Positions 25,561 to 33,289 of a DNA stretch of 64,000 nt are shown here, one piece after another. Positions within the stretch are counted from its first letter, which is position 1, and the number at the start of each line of letters is the position of its first letter. Origin of the DNA: Dokdonia donghaensis DSW-1. GTDB taxonomy: Bacteria > Bacteroidota > Bacteroidia > Flavobacteriales > Flavobacteriaceae. The notes below the pieces were generated by a model. The model was not told where the DNA came from and made no database searches. It worked only from the letters and a program-made list of their open reading frames with translations. The stretch lies in assembly GCF_001653755.1 (NCBI RefSeq), contig NZ_CP015125.1:1114001-1178000 (forward strand), written 5' to 3'. The translations under genes and the position numbers were made by a program.

Positions 25561-27573
25561 ATGGCATTAGATTCTAAAATACCTCAAGGACCACTAGCTG
25601 ATAAGTGGACAAAACATAAAAATGACATTAATCTTGTAAACCCTGCAAACAAGCGTCTTATAGATGTAATCGTTGTAGGTACGGGTCTTGCCGGAGGATC
25701 TGCAGCCGCAACGCTTGCAGAGCTTGGGTATAACGTGAAAGCTTTTTGTTTTCAAGATTCACCTCGTCGTGCACACTCTATTGCTGCACAAGGAGGTATA
25801 AACGCCGCAAAAAACTATCAAGGAGATGGAGACTCAACATACCGTTTATTTTATGATACGGTAAAGGGTGGTGATTATCGCTCTAGAGAGTCTAACGTAT
25901 ACCGTCTTGCTGAGGTTTCGGCAAACATTATTGACCAGTGTGTCGCACAAGGAGTTCCTTTTGCACGTGATTATGGTGGACTATTAGATAACCGTTCTTT
26001 TGGAGGTGTGCTCGTAAGTCGTACTTTCTATGCAAAAGGTCAGACAGGACAACAATTATTACTAGGTGCTTACTCTGCGATGAACCGTCAGATAGGTCGT
26101 GGTAAGATTAAAATGTATAACCGTCACGAGATGCTAGACGTCGTAAAAGTAGACGGAAAAGCACGTGGTATTATAACACGTAACTTAATCACAGGTGAGA
26201 TAGAACGTCACAGTGCGCACGCCGTTGTATTAGGAACTGGAGGATATGGTAACGTATTCTACCTTTCTACTAACGCGATGGGGTCTAACGTAACTGCCGC
26301 TTGGAAAGCTCACAAACGTGGTGCTTACTTTGCAAATCCTTGTTATACTCAAATACACCCTACGTGTATCCCAGTATCTGGTGATCACCAGTCTAAGCTT
26401 ACCTTGATGTCTGAGTCATTACGTAATGATGGTCGTATATGGGTACCTGCAAAGAAAGAAGATGCAATCGCAATACGCGAGGGGCGTCTTAAGCCTACAG
26501 ATCTTAAGGAAGAAGATAGAGATTACTACTTGGAGCGTCGTTACCCAGCATTTGGTAACCTTGTACCTCGTGATGTTGCCTCAAGAGCGGCAAAAGAGCG
26601 TTGCGATGCAGGCTTTGGAGTAAATAAAACAGGAGAGGCCGTTTACCTTGACTTTGCTTCGGCAATAGAGCGTTATGGTAAAGAGCAAGCATATGTACAA
26701 CACCTTGATGCAAATGATAAGGCACTTGTAAAGAAACTTGGTCAAGAAGTTGTAAAAACAAAGTATGGTAACTTATTTCAGATGTACAACAAGATTGTAG
26801 ATCAAGATCCATACAACACGCCTATGATGATTTACCCAGCGGTACACTATACAATGGGAGGTCTATGGGTAGATTATAACTTACAGACTACTGTAGAGGG
26901 GCTATATGCAATAGGTGAGGCAAACTTCTCAGACCACGGTGCAAACCGCTTAGGAGCTTCTGCACTTATGCAAGGTCTTGCAGATGGATACTTTGTATTA
27001 CCATACACAATAGGTGACTACTTATCACACGATATACGTACGGGACCTATCTCTACAGATACTCCAGAGTTTGAAGAAGCAGAGCAAAACGTGCGTAAGC
27101 AGGTAGATGCACTTATTAATAATGAAGGATCTAAACCGGTAGATTATTTCCATAAAAAGCTTGGAAAGATTATGTGGAACAAATGTGGAATGTCTCGTAA
27201 TGCGACAGACCTACAGAGCGCCATAGATGAGATCTCTGCATTACGTGATGAGTTCTATAAAGAAGTAAGAGTGCCAGGTACTCAAAATGAGTTTAACGAA
27301 GAGCTTGCAAAAGCGTTACGTGTGGCAGACTTTTTAGAGTTAGGAGAGCTATTTGCAAAAGATGCACTTACTCGTAATGAGTCTTGTGGAGGTCACTTTA
27401 GAGAAGAATCTGTAGAGCTAGACGGACCGCAAAAAGGAGAAGCACTACGTGATGATGAAAACTTCACATTCGTATCTGCTTGGGAATATAAAGGAGCGCC
27501 GAAAGATGCAGTATTGCATAAAGAAGAGCTTAACTATGAGAATATTGAAGTAAAACAAAGAAGTTATAAATAA
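25561..27573 (+). CDS. sdhA: Succinate dehydrogenase flavoprotein subunit
   Basis: A 670-residue FAD subunit oxidising succinate to fumarate in the TCA cycle. FAD-binding VVGTGLAGGSAAATLAELG near 38, and RRAHSIAAQGGINAAKN containing the His that carries the covalent flavin. Substrate-site segments HPTCIP, PRDVASRA (catalytic Arg) and HYTMGGLWVDY are present. Sits between sdhC and sdhB with gaps of 11 and 9 bp. Confidence 0.96.
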   Translation: MALDSKIPQGPLADKWTKHKNDINLVNPANKRLIDVIVVGTGLAGGSAAATLAELGYNVKAFCFQDSPRRAHSIAAQGGINAAKNYQGDGDSTYRLFYDTVKGGDYRSRESNVYRLAEVSANIIDQCVAQGVPFARDYGGLLDNRSFGGVLVSRTFYAKGQTGQQLLLGAYSAMNRQIGRGKIKMYNRHEMLDVVKVDGKARGIITRNLITGEIERHSAHAVVLGTGGYGNVFYLSTNAMGSNVTAAWKAHKRGAYFANPCYTQIHPTCIPVSGDHQSKLTLMSESLRNDGRIWVPAKKEDAIAIREGRLKPTDLKEEDRDYYLERRYPAFGNLVPRDVASRAAKERCDAGFGVNKTGEAVYLDFASAIERYGKEQAYVQHLDANDKALVKKLGQEVVKTKYGNLFQMYNKIVDQDPYNTPMMIYPAVHYTMGGLWVDYNLQTTVEGLYAIGEANFSDHGANRLGASALMQGLADGYFVLPYTIGDYLSHDIRTGPISTDTPEFEEAEQNVRKQVDALINNEGSKPVDYFHKKLGKIMWNKCGMSRNATDLQSAIDEISALRDEFYKEVRVPGTQNEFNEELAKALRVADFLELGELFAKDALTRNESCGGHFREESVELDGPQKGEALRDDENFTFVSAWEYKGAPKDAVLHKEELNYENIEVKQRSYK

Positions 27574-27582
27574 GAAAGATAT

Positions 27583-28329
27583 ATGAAACTAACGTTAAAA
27601 ATTTGGCGTCAAAAAAGCGCACAAGCTAAAGGACAAATGGTGACATACCCTATCGATGGTATCGATGGAGATATGTCTTTCTTAGAGATGATGGATGTGC
27701 TTAACAATAAGCTCATCAGTGAGGGAGAAGAGCCAGTAGTATTTGATCACGACTGTCGTGAGGGTATCTGTGGGTCTTGTTCTATGTTTATTAATGGAGA
27801 AGCACACGGACCAGATCGTCTTGTAACAACTTGTCAGCTACATATGCGCAAGTTTAAAGATGGTGAGACTATTACAATAGAGCCTTTCAGAGCAGATGGA
27901 TTTCCAGTGATAAAAGATCTTATGGTAGATCGTTCGGCTTTTGATCGTATACAGCACGCTGGAGGATTTATTTCTGTAAACACTTCTGGTAATACACAAG
28001 ATGCAAACTCAATTCCAATTGAAAAGGCAGATGCAGACGACGCTTTTGCTGCAGCAACTTGTATAGGTTGTGGTGCGTGTGTTGCAAGTTGTAAAAACGC
28101 CAGTGCAATGCTATTTGTATCTGCAAAGGTGAGCCAGTTTGCTTTATTACCACAAGGTCAAGTAGAGGCTACAGATCGTGTTCTTAATATGGTAAAACAA
28201 ATGGACGAAGAAGGGTTTGGAAACTGTACAAACACAGGAGCTTGTGAGGTAGAGTGCCCTAAGGGAATTTCTCTTGAGAACATTGCACGTATGAATCGTG
28301 AGTACCTTTCTGCTAGTCTAAAAGGATAA
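27583..28329 (+). CDS. sdhB: Succinate dehydrogenase iron-sulfur subunit
   Basis: A 248-residue electron-transfer subunit. The [2Fe-2S] ligands are in CREGICGSCSMFING; CIGCGACVASC supplies the [4Fe-4S] cluster; the later GACEVECPKGIS the remaining cluster. Ends the sdhCAB operon, followed 36 bp on by a strong terminator. Confidence 0.95.
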   Translation: MKLTLKIWRQKSAQAKGQMVTYPIDGIDGDMSFLEMMDVLNNKLISEGEEPVVFDHDCREGICGSCSMFINGEAHGPDRLVTTCQLHMRKFKDGETITIEPFRADGFPVIKDLMVDRSAFDRIQHAGGFISVNTSGNTQDANSIPIEKADADDAFAAATCIGCGACVASCKNASAMLFVSAKVSQFALLPQGQVEATDRVLNMVKQMDEEGFGNCTNTGACEVECPKGISLENIARMNREYLSASLKG

Positions 28330-28365
28330 TATATAAGGTGTTATAGCCTAACAAATTATTGATAT

Positions 28366-28402
28366 AAAAATCTCAAACTATATAGGTTTGAGATTTTTTT
28401 TT
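28366..28402 (+). terminator. Terminator of sdhCAB
   Basis: Left arm AAAAATCTCAAAC (28366-28378), loop TATATAG, right arm GTTTGAGATTTTT, then more T. The palindrome begins right after the T-run. Confidence 0.88.
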
Positions 28403-28403
28403 G

Positions 28404-28419
28404 CGCTTTCGCGAAAGCG
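28404..28419. repeat. Palindrome copy 10 (after sdh terminator)
   Basis: Exact 16-mer directly abutting the sdhCAB terminator T-run, flanked TG and AA. Confidence 0.97.
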
Positions 28420-28557
28420 AAATAAATACAACTCCTTGCATTTTAGGTGGTTGTGATTTAAAGCATATTTTAAAAAGGGGGCTTTTGACCCTAGTAGAAA
28501 AAGTTAGTAAAGACGATATTTGTAGTATAAGTAATCCCAATAAACACTTACCTATTT

Positions 28558-28617
28558 ATGAAAATTACGATCATTATTATTGTTGTTATACTGCTTGCAC
28601 TTGCTTTCATTTCTTAA
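28558..28617 (+). CDS. Possible 19-residue hydrophobic peptide
   Basis: ATG at 28558 opens MKITIIIIVVILLALAFIS and then TAA: a Lys followed by an unbroken membrane-spanning stretch. It sits in the otherwise gene-free 742-bp gap between sdhB and nrdB. A GATATTTG box (28515-28522) lies 35 nt upstream, and a strong terminator ends 118 nt downstream, so a short transcript of about 200 nt is plausible. It could be a small membrane protein, a toxin-like peptide, or chance within a non-coding RNA. No homologue is recognised. Confidence 0.35.
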   Translation: MKITIIIIVVILLALAFIS

Positions 28618-28704
28618 AAAAAGGATTTATTAAGACTGCCTAGCAAAGTGTAATATGAGTTTTTATTGCTCATTTCATTAATTAAATAACCCTTAAAAGA
28701 TTTT

Positions 28705-28735
28705 AAAAATTCCGTTCTTGAACGGAATTTTTTTT
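28705..28735 (+). terminator. Orphan intrinsic terminator
   Basis: AAAAATTCCGTT (28705-28716), loop CTTG, AACGGAATTTTT (28721-28732), then TTT. No annotated-size gene lies directly upstream; the nearest candidate is the 19-residue ORF. This is strong evidence for a short transcript here. Confidence 0.85.
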
Positions 28736-29071
28736 GTCATGATTCTTTTTAGTCAGACCTACAAATGGGTTCTGCAAATTCTTATTAAGACGTTATTAAA
28801 AACAGCTCTAAGCAAGCCTAAAACCCCTTGCTAGGCTAGTTTTGAACCGTTAAAATTATAATTGTTAATAAGATTTATTTTTGAGTTTAATTGTTTGAAT
28901 ATCAATATTTAACGTATTAATTTTTAGAAATTTTTATGAAAAGTAAAAATTAAGCTGTGTTGAAAACTTTGTGAATAACGACACTGTTAATTCTGAAACC
29001 TCCGGCTCTTTTTTCTTGATATTTGTTAGTCCCAAGTAGAAAGAAAAAGATTAATAGTTAAAAGAAAAAGT

Positions 29072-30058
29072 ATGAGCTTCGTAGAACCAATCCTGGCAGA
29101 AAATAAAGATAGATTTGTAATATTTCCAATACAACACGACGATATTTGGGAGTGGTATAAAAAGTCTGAGGCTAGTTTTTGGACTGCAGAAGAGATAGAT
29201 CTTCACCAAGATCTCGTAGACTGGAAAGGAAAACTTACAGAAGATGAACGTTACTTCATAAAACACATTCTCGCATTCTTTGCCGCATCAGATGGGATCG
29301 TAAATGAAAACCTTGCAGAAAACTTTGTAAACGAAGTACAATACTCTGAGGCAAAATTCTTCTACGGTTTCCAAATTATGATGGAAAACATACACTCAGA
29401 AACCTACTCATTACTTATCGACACCTACGTAAAAGACGAGGTAGAGAAGGACAAGCTTTTTAATGCACTTGAGAACTTTCCTGCAATTAAGAAAAAAGCA
29501 GACTGGGCTCTTAAATGGATAGACTCACCAAGCTTTGCAGAGCGTCTTATTGCATTTGCAGCGGTAGAGGGAATCTTTTTCTCAGGAGCATTTTGTTCTA
29601 TATACTGGTTAAAAAAGAGAGGGCTTATGCCAGGACTTACATTCTCAAACGAGCTTATCTCTCGTGATGAGGGTGTACACTGTGACTTTGCTGTACACCT
29701 GCACAATCACCACCTTGTAAATAAAGTGCCAAAAGAGCGTATTACAGAGATTATTGTAAACGCACTAGATATAGAACGTGAGTTTATCACAGAGTCACTT
29801 CCGGTAAGTCTTATCGGGATGAATTCAAACTTAATGACACAGTACTTAGAGTATGTGACAGACCGTTTACTTACAGAGCTAGATTGTGAGAAAGTATACA
29901 ATACGGCAAATCCATTTGACTTTATGGATATGATTTCACTTCAAGGTAAAACTAACTTCTTTGAGAAGCGAGTAGGAGAGTATCAAAAAGCAGGAGTTGT
30001 AAAAGATAAAGATGACTACGGTAGTGGTCAGTCTATAAGCTTTGATGCATCTTTCTAA
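29072..30058 (+). CDS. nrdB: Ribonucleotide reductase class I small subunit
   Basis: A 328-residue di-metal/tyrosyl-radical subunit that generates the radical used by NrdA. Metal ligand and radical region visible: LTEDERYFIKHILAFFAASDGIVNENL, FQIMMENIHSETYSLLI (Glu, His, Glu and nearby Tyr), and ISRDEGVHCDFAVHL. Length is normal. nrdA follows 184 bp on, an unusually long gap for an operon, containing a palindrome copy and an inverted repeat. Confidence 0.95.
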   Translation: MSFVEPILAENKDRFVIFPIQHDDIWEWYKKSEASFWTAEEIDLHQDLVDWKGKLTEDERYFIKHILAFFAASDGIVNENLAENFVNEVQYSEAKFFYGFQIMMENIHSETYSLLIDTYVKDEVEKDKLFNALENFPAIKKKADWALKWIDSPSFAERLIAFAAVEGIFFSGAFCSIYWLKKRGLMPGLTFSNELISRDEGVHCDFAVHLHNHHLVNKVPKERITEIIVNALDIEREFITESLPVSLIGMNSNLMTQYLEYVTDRLLTELDCEKVYNTANPFDFMDMISLQGKTNFFEKRVGEYQKAGVVKDKDDYGSGQSISFDASF

Positions 30059-30102
30059 AGCATTATAATAAATAATTAATAGGTGGAAGAGGTTTACTTT
30101 TC

Positions 30103-30118
30103 CGCTTTCGCGAAAGCG
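30103..30118. repeat. Palindrome copy 11 (nrdB-nrdA gap)
   Basis: Exact 16-mer followed by TA, 44 bp after the nrdB stop. Confidence 0.97.
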
Positions 30119-30193
30119 TAACAACACGCAATCGCCATAACAATAACCAATGGATACATTCTCCAAAAGAGACTGTCATCCCTAATTCTAACC

Positions 30194-30226
30194 GAATTCT
30201 CAAAAGGGGGAAACTTATGAGAATTC
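30194..30226 (+). promoter_or_regulatory. Inverted repeat in nrdA leader
   Basis: GAATTCTCA (30194-30202) and TGAGAATTC (30218-30226), perfect 9-bp arms with a 15-nt purine-rich loop containing GGGGG. It ends 16 nt before the nrdA ATG and could fold in the mRNA near the ribosome site or be an operator. An 11-codon ORF begins in its right arm (ATG 30217) and ends at TAG 30250-30252, out of frame and overlapping the nrdA start. Confidence 0.5.
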
Positions 30227-30242
30227 ACAATATTTTAAGTGT

Positions 30243-32861
30243 ATGTATGTAGTAAAAAGAGATGGCCGTCAGGAACCGGTTATGTTTGACAAAATCACCG
30301 CAAGGGTAAAGAAGTTATGTTACGAGCTAAGTGATTTTGTAGATCCGGTAAAGATCTCAATGCGTGTTATAGAAGGGTTGTACGACGGTGTTACTACAAG
30401 TGAGCTAGATAACCTTGCAGCAGAGACTGCAGCATCTATGACTACCAGTCACCCAGATTATGCAAAGCTTGCAGCACGTATCTCTGTATCAAACCTACAT
30501 AAGAACACAAAGAAGTCATTTTCTGAAGTGATGACAGACCTTTATCAATACGTAAATCCACGTACTGGTAAGAAGGCACCTATGGTAGCAGACGAGGTGT
30601 ATAAAGTTATTATGGATAACAAAGATGAGCTAGACTCAACAATTATCTATAACCGTGATTTTGGATATGATTACTTTGGTTTTAAAACACTTGAGCGTTC
30701 ATACCTACTTAAGATTAATGGTCAGATAGCAGAGCGCCCTCAACATATGTTAATGCGTGTATCTATAGGGATTCACCTTAACGATCTAGAGGCAGCAAAG
30801 GAGACATATATGTTAATGTCTAAAAAATACTTTACACACGCTACACCTACATTATTTAACTCAGGTACACCTAAGCCTCAAATGTCATCTTGTTTCCTAC
30901 TTACAATGAAGGATGATAGTATAGAGGGTATATATGATACACTTAAACAAACAGCAAAGATTTCTCAAAGCGCAGGAGGTATAGGATTATCTATACACAA
31001 CATACGTGCAAAGGGAGCATACATAGGAGGTACTAATGGTACGTCTAACGGTATTGTGCCTATGCTTAAAGTGTTTAACGACACGGCACGTTATGTAGAT
31101 CAAGGAGGAGGAAAACGTAAAGGTTCTTTTGCAATCTATATGGAGCCTTGGCACGCAGATATTTTTGACTTCTTAGATCTTAAGAAAAACCACGGAGCAG
31201 AAGAGATGAGAGCCCGTGATCTTTTTTATGCAATGTGGATCTCAGACTTGTTTATGAAACGAGTACAAGAGGATGGAAAGTGGACACTTATGTGTCCTAA
31301 TGAATGTCCAGACCTTTTTAACGTACACGGTGAAGAGTTTGAAGCGCTTTACACAAAGTACGAACAAGAAGAAAGAGGTCGCAGGACTATAAAAGCACGT
31401 GAACTGTGGGAGAAAATTATGGAGTCTCAAATTGAGACAGGTACACCATATATGCTCTATAAGGATGCTGCAAACCGTAAGTCTAACCAGAAAAACCTTG
31501 GTACCATACGTTCTTCAAATTTATGTACAGAGATTCTTGAGTACACATCAGAAGACGAGGTGGCGGTATGTAACCTTGCATCTATAGCGTTGCCTATGTT
31601 TGTTAAGAATGGAGCTTTTGATCACGAAGAGCTTTATAAAATCACGGTACGTGCAACAAAGAACCTTAACAAGGTAATAGACCGTAATTACTACCCAGTA
31701 ATTGAGGCAGAAAACTCTAATATGCGTCACCGTCCTATCGGACTTGGTGTGCAGGGTCTTGCAGATACATTTATAAAACTACGCTTACCTTTTACAAGTG
31801 ACGAGGCTAAAAAGCTTAACCAAGAGATTTTTGAGACCCTATATTTTGCAGCGGTAACAGCTTCAAAAGATATGGCTAAGGTAGAAGGGCCTTACCAAAG
31901 TTTTGAAGGATCACCTATATCACAAGGAGAGTTCCAGTATAACCTATGGAATATTAAAGATGAGGAATTAAGTGGTCGTTGGGACTGGGCATCACTTCGT
32001 AAAGAAGTAATGGAGCACGGTGTGCGTAACTCGCTACTTGTAGCACCTATGCCTACAGCATCTACTTCTCAAATACTTGGTAATAACGAAGCTTTTGAAC
32101 CTTATACGTCTAATATTTATACGCGTCGTGTACTGTCTGGAGAGTTTATTGTGGTAAACAAGCACCTACTAGAAGACCTTGTAGCACTTAACCTTTGGAA
32201 TGATGATCTTAAAGCAGCTATTATGCGTGCAAATGGATCTATACAAGGGATAGATGTGATACCTGCAGACTTAAAAGAACTATATAAAACAGTATGGGAA
32301 ATGTCTATGAAAGATATTATAGATATGTCTCGCCAGAGAGGGTACTTTATTGACCAGTCACAATCTCTTAACTTATTTATGGAAGGGGCAAACTTTGCAA
32401 AGCTTACCTCTATGCACTTCTACGCGTGGCAAAGCGGATTAAAAACAGGTATGTATTACCTCCGTACAAAATCTGCTGTAGATGCTAAGAAGTTTACACT
32501 TTCTGCAAAGAAAAAAGAAGTTCCGGTTACTGCACCTACAGCGCCAAAACAGCAAGTAGCGGCAAGAGCTGCACAAACGCTTACAGCAACTCAAGCACCA
32601 GCACCTATACCTGCTCCACAAGCAGAGATATCTAAGGTAGATGCTATTGCTCAACACGCACAAAATGTAGCAGATATGCAAGTGCAAATGAGCTTAGAAG
32701 AGCCTGCTCCTGCTTATGAAGCACAGCAAGCACAACTTAAAGAGCAAACTACTGCGCAGCAGCCTAACACAGCCCCTATGACGCCAGAAGAAATGAAGGC
32801 TATCATAGCACAAGCAAAAGCTGCCGAAGGTGATGACGATTGTTTAATGTGCGGTTCATAA
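30243..32861 (+). CDS. nrdA: Ribonucleotide reductase class I large subunit
   Basis: An 872-residue catalytic subunit reducing ribonucleotides to deoxyribonucleotides. The N-terminal ATP-cone (MYVVKRDGRQEPVMFDKITA...) makes dATP feedback likely. Catalytic-core marks: SSCFLL (cysteine), NLCTEI, EVAVCNLASIALP and PTASTSQILGNNEAFEPY. The C-terminal CLMCGS carries the redox Cys pair that re-reduces the active site. Before it lies an unusual, roughly 100-residue Ala/Pro/Gln-rich linker (about 755-860). The start MYVVKRDG is the family standard. The strong terminator at 32882 follows. Confidence 0.95.
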   Translation: MYVVKRDGRQEPVMFDKITARVKKLCYELSDFVDPVKISMRVIEGLYDGVTTSELDNLAAETAASMTTSHPDYAKLAARISVSNLHKNTKKSFSEVMTDLYQYVNPRTGKKAPMVADEVYKVIMDNKDELDSTIIYNRDFGYDYFGFKTLERSYLLKINGQIAERPQHMLMRVSIGIHLNDLEAAKETYMLMSKKYFTHATPTLFNSGTPKPQMSSCFLLTMKDDSIEGIYDTLKQTAKISQSAGGIGLSIHNIRAKGAYIGGTNGTSNGIVPMLKVFNDTARYVDQGGGKRKGSFAIYMEPWHADIFDFLDLKKNHGAEEMRARDLFYAMWISDLFMKRVQEDGKWTLMCPNECPDLFNVHGEEFEALYTKYEQEERGRRTIKARELWEKIMESQIETGTPYMLYKDAANRKSNQKNLGTIRSSNLCTEILEYTSEDEVAVCNLASIALPMFVKNGAFDHEELYKITVRATKNLNKVIDRNYYPVIEAENSNMRHRPIGLGVQGLADTFIKLRLPFTSDEAKKLNQEIFETLYFAAVTASKDMAKVEGPYQSFEGSPISQGEFQYNLWNIKDEELSGRWDWASLRKEVMEHGVRNSLLVAPMPTASTSQILGNNEAFEPYTSNIYTRRVLSGEFIVVNKHLLEDLVALNLWNDDLKAAIMRANGSIQGIDVIPADLKELYKTVWEMSMKDIIDMSRQRGYFIDQSQSLNLFMEGANFAKLTSMHFYAWQSGLKTGMYYLRTKSAVDAKKFTLSAKKKEVPVTAPTAPKQQVAARAAQTLTATQAPAPIPAPQAEISKVDAIAQHAQNVADMQVQMSLEEPAPAYEAQQAQLKEQTTAQQPNTAPMTPEEMKAIIAQAKAAEGDDDCLMCGS

Positions 32862-32881
32862 ACCGTCAAACATACCTAACC

Positions 32882-32917
32882 AAAAACGGCTCTCTATTTT
32901 ATAGAGAGCCGTTTTTT
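32882..32917. terminator. Bidirectional terminator after nrdA
   Basis: AAAAACGGCTCTCTA (32882-32896) pairs with TAGAGAGCCGTTTTT (32902-32916), loop of 5 nt. Serves nrdA and the small convergent membrane-protein gene. Confidence 0.88.
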
Positions 32918-32935
32918 ATTTAAACAGTTTTAATT

Positions 32936-33088
32936 TTAGAATCCTAATACAAAATAGGTCGCTGCTACGGCGATTATAAGAATCACTAATGTGATAATTA
33001 TAAACGTAGCTCCAAAACGAGTTTTCTTATTATCTTGAAGTAAATACTCTTCAGTTGGGTCTTCTTTATCCTTTATTATATCTGACAT
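32936..33088 (-). CDS. 50-residue single-pass membrane protein
   Basis: Found by translating the minus strand from ATG 33088-33086: MSDIIKDKEDPTEEYLLQDN, then KKTRFGATFI and a hydrophobic stretch IITLVILIIAVAATYFVLGF, then TAA. Layout: charged cytoplasm-type N-terminus (about 22 residues) and one C-terminal membrane helix of about 25. It is bracketed by terminators on both sides (32882 and 33237), which supports a real single-gene transcript. No function is recognised; it may associate with a membrane complex. It could be tied to the phosphate transporter gene upstream on the same strand, but a terminator separates them. Confidence 0.7.
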   Translation of the reverse strand: MSDIIKDKEDPTEEYLLQDNKKTRFGATFIIITLVILIIAVAATYFVLGF

Positions 33089-33204
33089 ATATCTATTTTT
33101 TTTTGGTTAGATAACTAAGTTATGTGAAGAAAGGTCTATTAAGCCTGGCGTTAAGTATTATTAACAGCGGTTTTGACGTATCATTAACGTTTTTAGTGCT
33201 GTTA

Positions 33205-33220
33205 CGCTTTCGCGAAAGCG
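33205..33220. repeat. Palindrome copy 12 (intergenic)
   Basis: Exact 16-mer with TA both sides in the 201-bp gap between the small membrane-protein gene and the phosphate transporter gene. Confidence 0.97.
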
Positions 33221-33236
33221 TACTTATCTCCTATAT

Positions 33237-33271
33237 AAAAAAAGCCCTATACGCGATGTATAGGGCTTTTT
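33237..33271 (-). terminator. Terminator of the phosphate transporter gene
   Basis: AAAAAGCCCTATAC and GTATAGGGCTTTTT arms with a 5-nt loop (GCGAT). On the minus strand the stem is followed by a run of T, 18 nt after the stop codon region. Confidence 0.85.
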
Positions 33272-33289
33272 GTAAACTAAATTATGAGA

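Larger units (their letters stand above)
28420..29071. other. Gene-poor gap between sdhB and nrdB
   Basis: Contents seen: the GATATTTG box and 19-codon ORF, an intrinsic terminator at 28705-28735, then about 330 bp of AT-rich DNA before nrdB. In that last part I see an imperfect GCAAG/CTTGC pairing near 28812-28832 and a GATATTTG near 29018 that may be the nrdB -7 box, without a good -33 TTG. Confidence 0.5.

Noticed and set aside
28401..28643. An 80-codon frame after sdhB
   Set aside because: It begins inside the palindrome and has Cys/His-rich odd composition without any start context; the 19-codon ORF in another frame fits the promoter and terminator better.
28806..28850. A riboswitch or NrdR-box upstream of nrdB
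   Set aside because: Only weak imperfect pairings are seen; no known riboswitch core or paired NrdR boxes could be recognised.
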